Below, in pieces: positions 7,642-16,389 of a stretch of DNA of 42,088 nucleotides; positions within the stretch are counted from its first letter, which is position 1, and every line of letters starts with the position of its first letter. Source of the stretch: an uncultured Oscillospiraceae bacterium (GTDB lineage Bacteria; Bacillota; Clostridia; Oscillospirales; Oscillospiraceae). Location of the stretch: assembly GCA_944387145.1 (NCBI GenBank), contig CALXDU010000008.1:1-42088 (forward strand). The letters run 5' to 3'. The notes under the pieces were generated by a model, which was not told the DNA's origin, did not search any database, and saw nothing but the letters and a program-made list of their open reading frames with translations. Position numbers and translations under genes: made by a program.

Positions 7642-8841
7642 ATGGATCGTCAAAAATTTCTTGCAGAGCGCCAATGGATTCAGGATCAGCTGAAAATCGC
7701 AGCTGATTTCTGGCTGAAAAACGGCATGGACCCTGTCCATGGCGGCATTTATACCTGCCTGGACCGCCAGGGTAAAATCTTCTCCACCGACAAGAGCGTC
7801 TGGATGCAGGGCCGCTGCGGCTGGACCTACGCTTACCTGTGCCACGTTTACGGTGTGCGGGAAGAGTGGCTGGCTGCTTCCAAGAGCTGCATCGATTTCC
7901 TGGAAAAATACTGCGTCAATCACGAAGCCGGCGGACGGCTCTACTTCACCGTCACCGGTGACGGCAAGCCCCTGCGCCAGCGCCGCTACTGCTACTCCGA
8001 GGCCTTCTACTGCATCGCCAATGCCGAGTACTACGGCATCACCGGTGAGCGGGAGTATCTGGAGCGGGCACGTCGGGCTTATGACATGTACTGGAATCTG
8101 AACCACGGCATGCCCGACCCCACCGGCCTGGGTCCCAAGACCATTCCCGAAACCCGCAGCGGCCGCTCCCTGGGCATCCCCATGATTATTCTGAACGTCA
8201 CCGGCGTGATGAAGCGGGTTGACCCGGAGATGAAGGACGTATACGACGCCCGGGCCAAGGAGTGCGTCAGCGACATTTTCCGCTACCACGTCAAGCCCGA
8301 CCTGCACTGCACCCTGGAAAACGTGGCCCCCGACGGCACTCCCCGGCTGGACATCACCGAAGGCCGGATGGTCAACCCCGGTCATGACATCGAGTGCAGC
8401 TGGTTCCTGATGGACTACGCCAACGATACCGGCGACAAGGAGCTGCACGCCAAGGCCATCGATGTATTCAACATGGCCTTCAACATGGGCTGGGACAAGG
8501 AGTACGGCGGCATTCTGTACTTCATGGACTGCCTGGGCAATCCTCCGGAAGCTTACGAGCACGACATGAAGCTGTGGTGGCCCCACAACGAGGCACTGAT
8601 TGCCTCCATGATGATCTACCGGGATACCAAGGACGAAAAGTATCTGGACATTTTCTACCAGATCCTCGATTACTGCAAGACCTACTTTGCCGACGAATAC
8701 GGCGAGTGGTACGGCTATCTGCGCCGGGACGGCAAGCCCACCCAGCCTGCCTGCAAGGGCTCTACCTTCAAAGGCCCCTTCCATGTACCCCGCTGCCTGA
8801 CTCTGGTTGACCAGATGATGGGTCAGATTCTCGGCGAATAA
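7642..8841 (+). CDS. N-acylglucosamine 2-epimerase (AGE/renin-binding-protein family)
   Basis: The 399-residue protein has the length and (alpha/alpha)6-barrel sequence of the AGE family. The two family catalytic His positions are visible as His248 in NPGHDIE and His381 in GPFHVPR; WWPHNEAL (312-319) is also conserved. The enzyme would interconvert ManNAc and GlcNAc without prior phosphorylation, which contrasts with NanE (ManNAc-6-P epimerase). GGAGG lies upstream of the ATG. It probably shares a transcript with the RpiR regulator 43 bases downstream. Related AGE-fold enzymes act on cellobiose or mannose, but the neighbourhood favours ManNAc. Confidence 0.87.
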   Translation: MDRQKFLAERQWIQDQLKIAADFWLKNGMDPVHGGIYTCLDRQGKIFSTDKSVWMQGRCGWTYAYLCHVYGVREEWLAASKSCIDFLEKYCVNHEAGGRLYFTVTGDGKPLRQRRYCYSEAFYCIANAEYYGITGEREYLERARRAYDMYWNLNHGMPDPTGLGPKTIPETRSGRSLGIPMIILNVTGVMKRVDPEMKDVYDARAKECVSDIFRYHVKPDLHCTLENVAPDGTPRLDITEGRMVNPGHDIECSWFLMDYANDTGDKELHAKAIDVFNMAFNMGWDKEYGGILYFMDCLGNPPEAYEHDMKLWWPHNEALIASMMIYRDTKDEKYLDIFYQILDYCKTYFADEYGEWYGYLRRDGKPTQPACKGSTFKGPFHVPRCLTLVDQMMGQILGE

Positions 8842-8884
8842 CCGACCTTTTCTTACATCACCGCCCCACGAAAGGAGACCAGGA

Positions 8885-9730
8885 ATGGACGAACAGCATA
8901 TGGACATTCTGGAACGAATCCACGCATCTTATTATCAGCTTACCGCAGCGGAACGAAAAGTAGCGGATTTTGTGCTGGCCCAGCACGCCCAGGTGCAGTT
9001 CATGTCCATCACCCAGCTGGCTGACGAATGCGGTACCGCCGAGGCTACCATCTCCCGGTTCTGCCGCAGCCTGCAGCTGAAGGGCTTCAACGCTTTCAAA
9101 ATTGAGCTGGCCCGACACTCGGCCTCCCTGTCCAAGCATCCGGAGGACGCCACCGACACCGTCACCGGCCGCAGCCAGGAAATCGCCCGTCTGTCCCATG
9201 ACGCCATCCAGCAGACCATCCGTCTGATGGAGCCGGAGCAGGTGATGCAGGCGGTGGAGCTGTTGGAAAAAGCCCCCCGTGTCATTTGTCTGGGCTCCGG
9301 CGGCTCCATGATTATGGCCAGCGAGTGCGCCCACCTGTTTTCCACCGTCAGCGGCAAGTTCCAAGCCATTTCCGACTACCACATGCAGATGACTGCCGTG
9401 GCCACCATGGGAAAAGAGGACGTGATGATTCTGTTTTCCTACTCCGGTGCCACCATCAACGGTCTGCAGCTGCTGGAATTGGCAAAGAGCAGGGGCATCC
9501 ATACCATCTTGGTCACCCGGTTTCCCAAGTCTCCGGCAGCCTCTCTTGCGGAGGTAGTGCTGCGATGCGGTTCCAACGAAGGACCTTTCCAGTCCGGCTC
9601 CGTTCCGGCCAGAATTGCCCTGCTGATTGTGGTGGATGTGCTGTTTCAGGAGTACTATCACCGCAATCCGGAAGCCTGTGAGGAAAATATCCAGAACGTG
9701 GCCGCCGCTTTGTCTGACATTCATGTATAA
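8885..9730 (+). CDS. MurR/RpiR-family regulator with SIS domain, candidate regulator of sialic acid genes
   Basis: The 281-residue protein has an N-terminal RpiR helix-turn-helix domain (about 1-76, including SRFCRSLQLKGFNAFK) and a sugar-phosphate-binding SIS domain (about 131-258, starting VICLGSGGS). RpiR proteins such as NanR of Vibrio and Gram-positive relatives respond to amino-sugar phosphates. Its position after the epimerase suggests control of this island, possibly through the inverted repeat at 5935-5960. AAGGAG precedes the ATG. A strong terminator follows. Confidence 0.88.
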   Translation: MDEQHMDILERIHASYYQLTAAERKVADFVLAQHAQVQFMSITQLADECGTAEATISRFCRSLQLKGFNAFKIELARHSASLSKHPEDATDTVTGRSQEIARLSHDAIQQTIRLMEPEQVMQAVELLEKAPRVICLGSGGSMIMASECAHLFSTVSGKFQAISDYHMQMTAVATMGKEDVMILFSYSGATINGLQLLELAKSRGIHTILVTRFPKSPAASLAEVVLRCGSNEGPFQSGSVPARIALLIVVDVLFQEYYHRNPEACEENIQNVAAALSDIHV

Positions 9731-9736
9731 CGCAAA

Positions 9737-9769
9737 CCCCCGCCAGTACAGCCTGGCGGGGGTATTTTT
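9737..9769 (+). terminator. Bidirectional intrinsic terminator after rpiR
   Basis: A 10-bp stem (9737-9746 with 9753-9762) is followed by TATTTTT on the plus strand. On the minus strand it ends in UUUUG and may also serve the converging AlaX-type gene. Confidence 0.85.
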
Positions 9770-9770
9770 C

Positions 9771-10922
9771 TTATCGGGTGCGGAAGAAGGCTTCAATCTC
9801 CCCTTTTCCTGCCTGAACCCGACCCTGTAAGAATCCGGGCTTGCCGCCGCCCCGGCCGGAAAGGGCGGTGGTCATCTCTTTGCAAAGCTGACGCAAATCC
9901 GAGCCTGGCTGGGCAAGGCAGAAGCTGTATCCGCTTTCGTCACTGCCGCTGAATACCGCAGCCCTGCCGCCGCTTTTTTCCGCCACCGCATCCGTCAGTT
10001 CCCGCAGGGCGGTACCGTCCAGGTCGGCTTCAAACAGCAGCACATCCCCGGTTCCGGCAAAGGCTTGGGCAATTCCTGCAAAAATCCGCTTTTCCAATCC
10101 GATAATCCGGTACTTCTGGGCCGCTGCCAGATCGTTCATCCGCTGGGCAGCTGCTCCGGTTTCCGTAATCTGGGCAGAAAAGGCCTGGGACACCAGCTTG
10201 TTCTGCTGGTAGGCACTGTTCAGGATTTCCAGCGCCCGCTTTCCGCAGGCCATTTCCATCCGGGTGCCGCCCCGGAAATGCACGGCGCTGAACAGCTTAA
10301 TCAGCCCAATTTCTCCCGTGGCCGCCACATGGGTGCCGCAGCAGGCGCAGCAATCAAAGCCGGGAATCTCCACAATCCGCACCGGCCAGGGAAGTGCCCG
10401 TTTGGTCCGGTAGCTTACCTGGGGCAGCTGCTCCTGGCTGGGATACCAGCACCGGATGGGCAGATTCTGCCACACCGCCCGGTTGGCTTCCGCCTCGATT
10501 TCCGGCAGCATTTCCGGCGGAATCACACCGTCAAAGTCAATGGTGATGCAGTCAGCCCCCATGTGAAACCCGGTATTATGGTAACCAAACCGCCGGTTGA
10601 TAATGCCCGACACAATATGCTCGCCGCTGTGCTGCTGCATCCGAAGGAACCGGGCGTCGTAATCAATCTGCCCTTCCACGGCGGTGCCGGGCATCAAAGC
10701 TCCGTCGCAGATATGCACCACCGTTTCCCCCGCTTCCCGGGTATCCAGGACCCGGACGCCGCCCAAAATGCCGGTGTCCGCTCCCTGTCCGCCTCCTTCC
10801 GGGTAGAAGGCGGTGGCGTCCAGAATCACCCGGTAGTTCTGCCCATCTTCCTCACAGGCAAGCACCTGGGCGGTGAAGCGGGCTAAATGGGAATCTTCGT
10901 AATATAGCTTTCGTGTCTGCAT
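9771..10922 (-). CDS. AlaX-type alanyl-tRNA editing protein with DHHA1 domain
   Basis: The 383-residue protein is the free-standing editing half of alanyl-tRNA synthetase, which hydrolyses mischarged Ser-tRNA(Ala) or Gly-tRNA(Ala). The zinc-binding editing motifs are HSGEH (98-102) and the C-x3-H in CCGTH (194-198). An N-terminal beta-barrel part carries PEGGGQ (41-46), and a C-terminal DHHA1 domain ends in GRGGGKPGFLQG. The length matches the long AlaX-L class. It stands alone, converging on rpiR. The ribosome binding site is weak (AAAGGG, rather far upstream). Confidence 0.9.
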   Translation of the reverse strand: MQTRKLYYEDSHLARFTAQVLACEEDGQNYRVILDATAFYPEGGGQGADTGILGGVRVLDTREAGETVVHICDGALMPGTAVEGQIDYDARFLRMQQHSGEHIVSGIINRRFGYHNTGFHMGADCITIDFDGVIPPEMLPEIEAEANRAVWQNLPIRCWYPSQEQLPQVSYRTKRALPWPVRIVEIPGFDCCACCGTHVAATGEIGLIKLFSAVHFRGGTRMEMACGKRALEILNSAYQQNKLVSQAFSAQITETGAAAQRMNDLAAAQKYRIIGLEKRIFAGIAQAFAGTGDVLLFEADLDGTALRELTDAVAEKSGGRAAVFSGSDESGYSFCLAQPGSDLRQLCKEMTTALSGRGGGKPGFLQGRVQAGKGEIEAFFRTR

Positions 10923-11088
10923 GAAAAATCGTACCCTTTCCGGCAGTTTTTCCGGATTATACCACAGAAGCCGCCGGAATGCAACTTACCGGGGCTTTAC
11001 AAGGGCTTGCTCAAAACTTTTCTTCCTTCCTCTAGCTTTTTCCTCCCATGTGGTGTAAAATAGACAAAAAATGCGTTGAGGTGATGCT

Positions 11089-11856
11089 ATGCCTGCCAGT
11101 TATGCCCACTACCGGTTCGGTAAGCTGGTTCTGCCCAATCTCCCGCCGGATGCCCGGCAATGTATTTCCCGCTTTCGCCGGATGTTCGACGTAGGGCTGC
11201 AGGGACCGGACTTTTTCTTTTACTATAATCCCCTGATGAAAACTGCCGTGGGACAGCTGGGCGGTCAGTTTCACAGCCAGACCGGCCAGGAATTCTTTAC
11301 CCGGGCCTGTGCTGCTGCAACCTCGGAAGCGGCCCGGGCCTACCTGTACGGACTGCTGGGTCACTACTGCCTGGATTCCGCCTGCCATCCCTTTGTTCAG
11401 AGCAAGGTAGACAGCGGGGAAGTCCGCCATGTGGCCCTGGAATCGGAGTTTGACCGGTATCTGCTGGAAATGGACGGAGAACCCTCTCCCCACACCTATA
11501 ACATCAGCAAATTCCTGAAGCTGACCCGGGGAGAATGCATGACCGTGGCAGAATTTTTCCCCGGCGCCACCGGTGCCAATGTCAACCGGGGCGTGCGGAA
11601 CATGATCTTTGCCCTGAACTTCCTGTCCAGCAAAAACCGGAAAGGCCGGGAGCGGCTGCTGAAGCTGATCAATCCCAGTCTGCTGGACACTTTGGTTCCC
11701 AGAAGAGGGCTGCCGATCTACGCCCGGATGGACAGCGAACTGCTGGCACGGTTTAACCGGCAGGTCTGGAGCTACCCGGAGATGCTCCGGCAGATTCAGG
11801 CGCATATGCAGACCGGGGAAGCCCTCGGCGAAGACTTCCAGGCAACCTTTGGCTGA
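11089..11856 (+). CDS. Zinc-dependent phospholipase C-like protein
   Basis: The 255-residue protein belongs to the Zn-dependent PLC fold (PF00882 type). Visible features are His7 near the N-terminus, GPDFFFYYNP (39-48), and a central LLGHYCLDSACHPF segment rich in metal-ligand His/Asp, followed by HVALESEFDRYLL. It has no signal peptide, unlike secreted clostridial alpha-toxins, so an intracellular lipid or phosphoester substrate is more likely. GAGGTGAT precedes the ATG. A UMF1-type transporter starts 29 bases downstream, suggesting a two-gene operon. The substrate is unknown. Confidence 0.8.
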   Translation: MPASYAHYRFGKLVLPNLPPDARQCISRFRRMFDVGLQGPDFFFYYNPLMKTAVGQLGGQFHSQTGQEFFTRACAAATSEAARAYLYGLLGHYCLDSACHPFVQSKVDSGEVRHVALESEFDRYLLEMDGEPSPHTYNISKFLKLTRGECMTVAEFFPGATGANVNRGVRNMIFALNFLSSKNRKGRERLLKLINPSLLDTLVPRRGLPIYARMDSELLARFNRQVWSYPEMLRQIQAHMQTGEALGEDFQATFG

Positions 11857-11885
11857 GCCAAAAAACAATACAACGGAGAGAGAAC

Positions 11886-13166
11886 ATGAATAAGACCTTC
11901 AAACTCACGGCATTGGAGCGGAGCTGGATTCTCTATGATATTGGCAATTCTGCCTTTATTCTCATGGTTTCCACTCTGATTCCCATCTATTTCAATGCTC
12001 TGGCATCCTCTGCCGGGGTGGACGAGAACCTGTACCTCAGCTATTGGGGCTATGCCGGTTCCATCGCCACGGTGCTGGTGGCCATCATCGGCCCCATCTG
12101 CGGCGCACTGTCGGACCGGAATTTCAAGAAGCCTTTGTTCCTGCTTTGCGTGGCAGTGGGCGTCATCAGCTGCGCACTGCTGGGCTTTTCCAGCGGCTGG
12201 CTGCTGTTTCTGGGCATTTTTGTAGCCGCCCGGGTGGGCTATTCCTCCAGCATTGTGTTTTATGACTCCATGCTGCCGGAAATCACCGAAGAAGGCCGGA
12301 TGGATACCATTTCCTCCATGGGCTATGCCTATGGCTACATCGGCTCGGTAATTCCCTTTATCCTCTGCCTGGTGCTGGTACTGGGCGGCGGCAGCTTCGG
12401 TCTGAGCCAGACCACCGCCATGATGCTGGCCTTCCTGGTCACCGCTCTGTGGTGGCTGGGCTGCACCCTGCCCCTGGCAAAACGCTACCGGCAGAAGGCC
12501 TACGTCACCTACAGCGAAAGCCCCTGGGGCGATTCCTTCCGCCAGCTGGGCCGCACCATCCGGGATGCCCGGAAGGATAAGCACATTTTCCTGTATCTGG
12601 TTTCCTTTTTCTTCTTCATTGACGGCGTGTACACCATCATCGACATGGCAACCGCCTACGGCGCAGCTCTGGGTCTGGATACCACGGGACTGCTGCTGGC
12701 GCTGCTTCTGACCCAGTTTGTGGCCTTCCCCTGCTCCATCTTCTTTGGTCGGCTGTCTGCCCGGTATGACACGGGACTGCTGATTAAGGTCTGCATCGGG
12801 GCCTATACCGGCATTACCCTGTTTGCCATGTTCCTGGTTGCACAGTGGCAGTTCTGGGTGCTGGCTGTGCTGGTGGGCATGTTCCAGGGCGGCATCCAGG
12901 CTTTGAGCCGCAGCTACCTGGGCAAGATCATCCCGGCAGAGCGCAGTGGTGAGTTCTATGGCCTGATGGACATCTGCGGCAAGGGCGCTTCCTTTGTGGG
13001 CATGACTTTGGTGTCCGTCATCAGCCAGCTGACCGCCGGTATTTCCGTGAATGTCTTTGGCCTGACATTGCAAAACGAGAATATCGCCGTGGGCGCCCTG
13101 ATTATTCTGTTCGCCGTAGGCTTTGTGGTATTCTCCAAAGCCGACAAGCTCAACCGCCAGCGCTGA
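11886..13166 (+). CDS. MFS transporter, UMF1/Atg22 family
   Basis: The 426-residue protein has about 12 transmembrane helices. Its N-terminus (LERSWILYDIGNSAF) carries the W-x-x-YD-x-x-NSA pattern that marks the UMF1/Atg22 branch of the major facilitator superfamily, and SDRNFKKP after helix 2-3 is the MFS loop motif. Yeast Atg22 exports amino acids from the vacuole; bacterial substrates are unknown. GGAGAG precedes the start. It is probably cotranscribed with the phospholipase-like gene and is followed by a strong terminator. Confidence 0.85.
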   Translation: MNKTFKLTALERSWILYDIGNSAFILMVSTLIPIYFNALASSAGVDENLYLSYWGYAGSIATVLVAIIGPICGALSDRNFKKPLFLLCVAVGVISCALLGFSSGWLLFLGIFVAARVGYSSSIVFYDSMLPEITEEGRMDTISSMGYAYGYIGSVIPFILCLVLVLGGGSFGLSQTTAMMLAFLVTALWWLGCTLPLAKRYRQKAYVTYSESPWGDSFRQLGRTIRDARKDKHIFLYLVSFFFFIDGVYTIIDMATAYGAALGLDTTGLLLALLLTQFVAFPCSIFFGRLSARYDTGLLIKVCIGAYTGITLFAMFLVAQWQFWVLAVLVGMFQGGIQALSRSYLGKIIPAERSGEFYGLMDICGKGASFVGMTLVSVISQLTAGISVNVFGLTLQNENIAVGALIILFAVGFVVFSKADKLNRQR

Positions 13167-13179
13167 AATCAAAAACGAT

Positions 13180-13220
13180 ACCGCCGTGCCCGGGGATTTC
13201 CCAGAGCACGGCGGTTTTTT
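13180..13220 (+). terminator. Bidirectional terminator between the UMF1 transporter and rqcH
   Basis: Arms 13180-13189 and 13206-13215 pair perfectly and are followed by six T on the plus strand. On the minus strand the end reads UAUCGUUUUUG, so it may also serve rqcH. Confidence 0.85.
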
Positions 13221-14964
13221 ATTCGGTTTTTTCCGCGTTCAGCTCATCCAGAACGATGTCCGGATAGGGGTTGGCTATGACGGTTTTGTAGGTGTGGTAG
13301 ATCACCATGCCGGGCTTGCCGTTGGGGATTTTCTTCACCTGCTTCACCGTGGTCACATCCACCGGCACATTCCGGCCGCCGGTGGTTTCGGCGTAGTAGG
13401 CAGCCAGCTGGGCTGCCTGGGTGATGGTGTCGTCCGGCGGGGTAGTGCCGCCGCAGGCAATAACCACATGGGAGCCGTGAACCTTGGATGCGTGGCACCA
13501 GAGGTCATCTTTCCGGGCAGTCCGGAAGGTCAGCTCCTCATTTTGCCGGTTGTTCCGTCCCACATAGATGGGATAACCGTCGGTGGAGGTAAAGACCATG
13601 GGCTTCAGCTTTTCCTGGCGGATGCGCTTTTTCCCAGATTCAGGCCGCAGATACCCACCGTCCTGCAATTCCCGGCGGATTTCTTCCAATTCCGCCTCGG
13701 TCTGGGCCCGGTTCAGTTCTTCCAGCACGCTTTTCAGGTATTGCAGCTCCGTTTCGCCCAGGGAAATCTGGTGGGTCAGTTCCTTCTCGGCGTTTTTCAT
13801 CCGGGTGTAGTCCTTGTAGAACTTGGCGGCGTTCTGCTGGGGAGAGAGAATGGGGGACAGGGAAATGTCCACAGGCTTCATCTCTTCATCGTAAAAATCT
13901 TCGCAGGAAACCACCGTCTGCCCCTTCACCACCCGGTGCAGGTTGGCGGTGAGAATGTCTCCCAGCTGCCGCAGCCGTTCCCGGTCATAGGTGGCTTCCA
14001 GTTCTTTTTCCTGGATGGCCAGCTTCCGGGTCAGCCGGGTGCACAGGTTCTGGACGGTTTTGCGCACCGCCTGGCTTTTCTGCCGCATGGCGTCCTTCCG
14101 GTCCCGGAGGGTATAGTAGCCGTCCAGCAGAGCGCCGAAGGATTCCGCCCGGGTACAGCTGCCGTATTGCCGGATGGGGCAGAAGGCAAACTGTTTAGGA
14201 GTTCCGTCGGGCAGCAAAAAGCAGTAGGGGGCAGGGTGCAGGCAATGCTCCCGGAAAAACAGTTCCAGCTTGTCGGCAGCAGCAGCCACGTCCAGGTCGG
14301 AAACCCGGGCATCCACACTGCCTGCGGCAAACAGTGCCGCCTCCCGGCATACCAGGGGGGACAGGCCACCCAGGGTATCCATCAGCCGATCACAGAGCAA
14401 ATCCGCCCCGTTTTGGGTAAGCAAACCGGAATAGTCCACATCTTCCATGGGATTTTGTTTGGTAATCGGTTCCGGCAGCTGGTAATTCAGCCCCGGCAGC
14501 GCCGCCCGCTTGGCGCTTTCGTCCAAACCTATCCGGCGCAGGCAGTCCAGAATCCGCCCCTCCGGGGACAATAGATACAGATTGCAGGTTCTGCCCATCA
14601 GCTCGGCCACCAGTTTTTTCTGCACCGGAAAGCCCATTTCGTCGGTACAGTCAAAGGTAAAGGTGGCCGCCCGCTCCATGGGAATCTGGGAAATTTCGGA
14701 TAACTTGGCACCCAGCAGGTGCTTGCGCAGGAGCATGCAGAACATGGGCGGCTCCGCCGGATTTTCCGGGGAGGCGGTGGTCAGGTGGAGCCGGGGGGCG
14801 GTGGGGTTGGCGGCAAAGAGCAGCTTTTCCCGTCCCTCCCGGCAGCGAAGGTGCAAAATCAAGGTGTCCCGGCTGGGCTGGTGGATTTTATCCACCCGGG
14901 CACCCAGACATCGGGTGCGGATTTCCTCCAGCACTGCGGACAAAAAAACGGCATCAAAAGCCAT
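13219..14964 (-). CDS. rqcH: Ribosome quality control factor RqcH (NEMF/FbpA family)
   Basis: The 581-residue protein has the N-terminal NFACT-N domain (MAFDAVFLSAVLEEI, then LGARVDKIHQP), a central coiled coil (about 280-420), and a C-terminal NFACT-R domain with DLWCHASKVHGSHVVI. RqcH binds obstructed 50S subunits with peptidyl-tRNA and directs C-terminal Ala tailing of the nascent chain, marking it for proteolysis. The length is standard. AGGAGG precedes the ATG, and the gene follows mrnC by 12 bases. Older annotations call this family fibronectin-binding protein. Confidence 0.95.
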   Translation of the reverse strand: MAFDAVFLSAVLEEIRTRCLGARVDKIHQPSRDTLILHLRCREGREKLLFAANPTAPRLHLTTASPENPAEPPMFCMLLRKHLLGAKLSEISQIPMERAATFTFDCTDEMGFPVQKKLVAELMGRTCNLYLLSPEGRILDCLRRIGLDESAKRAALPGLNYQLPEPITKQNPMEDVDYSGLLTQNGADLLCDRLMDTLGGLSPLVCREAALFAAGSVDARVSDLDVAAAADKLELFFREHCLHPAPYCFLLPDGTPKQFAFCPIRQYGSCTRAESFGALLDGYYTLRDRKDAMRQKSQAVRKTVQNLCTRLTRKLAIQEKELEATYDRERLRQLGDILTANLHRVVKGQTVVSCEDFYDEEMKPVDISLSPILSPQQNAAKFYKDYTRMKNAEKELTHQISLGETELQYLKSVLEELNRAQTEAELEEIRRELQDGGYLRPESGKKRIRQEKLKPMVFTSTDGYPIYVGRNNRQNEELTFRTARKDDLWCHASKVHGSHVVIACGGTTPPDDTITQAAQLAAYYAETTGGRNVPVDVTTVKQVKKIPNGKPGMVIYHTYKTVIANPYPDIVLDELNAEKTE

Positions 14965-14976
14965 AGGGTCTCCTCC

Positions 14977-15381
14977 TTAGGGGTTTTCCATCACGCCCCG
15001 GAACAGTTGGTTCAGCCGCTGGGTCTGACCGGACAGGTACAGCGCCCCGAAGAGGGCTTCCAGTCCGGTGGCCTTGGCGTATTCGGCGGGGGTAGCGGAT
15101 TTGGGTACGGCGTGGACGTGGGCATTCTTGCCCCGGCGGTAGTAGGCCAGTTCCTCCTCCGTCAGCAGGGGCAGCAGCTTGTCCACAAATTTGGCCTGGG
15201 CTGTGGCTTTGACCATGTTGATGGTGTCCCGGTGGAGCTTGTCCACGGTTTTTTCTCCCTGGGCGCACAGGTAGGCCCGGCACAGGATTTCAAACACGCA
15301 GTCTCCCATATGGGCAAGGCCCAGGTTAGAGATGGCGTCGATTTCCTGCTTGCTTAGGTTCATGTTGAAGTAATTTTCCAT
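14977..15381 (-). CDS. mrnC: Mini-ribonuclease III
   Basis: The 134-residue protein is an RNase III catalytic domain without a dsRNA-binding domain. The active-site segment GLAHMGDCVFE (21-31, with Asp27) and TGLEALFGALYL (105-116, with Glu108) are present. In Bacillus subtilis Mini-III matures the ends of 23S rRNA. The start overlaps the end of the Gx transporter gene by 22 bases and rqcH follows closely, so the three form one operon. Confidence 0.93.
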   Translation of the reverse strand: MENYFNMNLSKQEIDAISNLGLAHMGDCVFEILCRAYLCAQGEKTVDKLHRDTINMVKATAQAKFVDKLLPLLTEEELAYYRRGKNAHVHAVPKSATPAEYAKATGLEALFGALYLSGQTQRLNQLFRGVMENP

Positions 15382-15863
15382 AACTTTCCTCGGTTAACCA
15401 GAAATTGGGCGCACAGCCCGGTAAACAGTCCGGTGATGATGCTGATCACCACCATAACCGGCAGGTAAACAATCAGCGCCGGAGTGCCGGTGAGGGCAAT
15501 GGCCATGGCCATCTGCCCGATGCTGTGGGCAATGGCTCCCAGGCAGCCGGCAACCCAAAGCTGCTTTTTGGTCAGAATCTTCTTCACCAGCAGCGTCACC
15601 AGAATGGCGCACAGTCCGCCGGCGGCAGAATAGAAGATGGTGCCGAATCCGGCAAAGATGGCTCCCAGGAAAATTCGGGCAAAGAGGACACAGGCTCCCT
15701 CCCGGCTGCCCAGGGCAAACACGGCAAACACCGTAACAATATTGGCAAGACCCAGCTTGATGCCGGGAATGGGCACCAGCGGCGGAATCTGGGCTTCCAC
15801 CAGGAAAATGGTCAGCGCAATGGCAGTCAGCAGTGCCAGAAGGGTCAGCTTTTTGGTTTTCAC
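15360..15863 (-). CDS. Gx transporter-family membrane protein (HepPP synthase component I-like)
   Basis: The 167-residue, highly hydrophobic protein (about five helices) contains IPGIKLGLANIVTVFA (about 31-46), characteristic of the Gx transporter / heptaprenyl diphosphate synthase component I family (PF07456). Despite the name, members resemble ECF-type S components and may be transporters. I chose the GTG at 15861-15863 because GGAGG lies eight bases upstream; the ATG at 15899 would overlap the predicted -10 element. The substrate is unknown. It is the first gene of the operon with mrnC and rqcH. Confidence 0.82.
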   Translation of the reverse strand: MKTKKLTLLALLTAIALTIFLVEAQIPPLVPIPGIKLGLANIVTVFAVFALGSREGACVLFARIFLGAIFAGFGTIFYSAAGGLCAILVTLLVKKILTKKQLWVAGCLGAIAHSIGQMAMAIALTGTPALIVYLPVMVVISIITGLFTGLCAQFLVNRGKLWKITST

Positions 15864-15889
15864 GGCAGTTACCTCCCTTTCCGCTGTAT

Positions 15890-15918
15890 AGGATATCAAA
15901 TTTTTTCCCAGTTGTAAA
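15890..15918 (-). promoter_or_regulatory. Promoter of the Gx transporter-mrnC-rqcH operon
   Basis: On the minus strand TTTACA (15913-15918) and TATCCT (15890-15895) are spaced by 17 bases, just before the GTG start at 15863. Confidence 0.6.
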
Positions 15919-15999
15919 GGAAGGAAGCCCCCGGCCCAGGAGAAAATCCAGCGAAATGCCCGGGATAAGAATCTTCAAGTATTCTTAATATTTCAGTAC

Positions 16000-16028
16000 T
16001 TGACAATGCACAGTAGCTGGTATAGTAT
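16000..16028 (+). promoter_or_regulatory. Promoter of the padR operon
   Basis: TTGACA (16000-16005) is followed after 17 bases by TAGTAT (16023-16028); an alternative TATAGT starts at 16021 with 15-base spacing. PadR proteins usually repress their own promoter, and CTTGACA/TAGTATAG lies where such an operator would be expected, but no clear palindrome is seen. Confidence 0.6.
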
Positions 16029-16050
16029 AGTTACAAAAGGGGGGATGCTG

Positions 16051-16368
16051 GTGAATGCCCAGTTCAAGAAAGGTGTGCTGGAGCTGATCGTGCTGGAATC
16101 TGTCCGGAAACGGGATATGTACGGGTACGAATTGGTAGCGGAAGTTTCCAAAGTGGTGGATGTGAACGAAGGCACCATTTATCCGCTGCTGAAGCGGCTG
16201 ACCAACGAGCACTATTTTGAAACCTATCTGCGGGAATCCTCAGAAGGCCCGCCCCGAAAATACTATCACCTCACCGCAGCCGGTGTTCTGTACCGGGACG
16301 CCCTGGAAGCAGAGTGGCTGCAATTTTCCCAGCAGGTGAACGGATTTTTGCAGGAGCATGGGGCCTAG
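16051..16368 (+). CDS. PadR-family transcriptional regulator
   Basis: The 105-residue protein is a winged-helix regulator with the PadR N-terminus MNAQFKKGVLELIVL and the recognition region VNEGTIYPLLKRL, followed by a wing ending PPRKYYHLT. I chose the GTG at 16051 because a G-rich ribosome binding site precedes it and the protein then begins as family members do; the upstream start at 16000 would lie on the promoter. It heads an operon with a HAAS-domain membrane protein, a pairing seen in many Firmicutes, where PadR responds to cell-envelope stress. Confidence 0.9.
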   Translation: MNAQFKKGVLELIVLESVRKRDMYGYELVAEVSKVVDVNEGTIYPLLKRLTNEHYFETYLRESSEGPPRKYYHLTAAGVLYRDALEAEWLQFSQQVNGFLQEHGA

Positions 16369-16389
16369 CAAACAAGAAGGAGAATGGCT

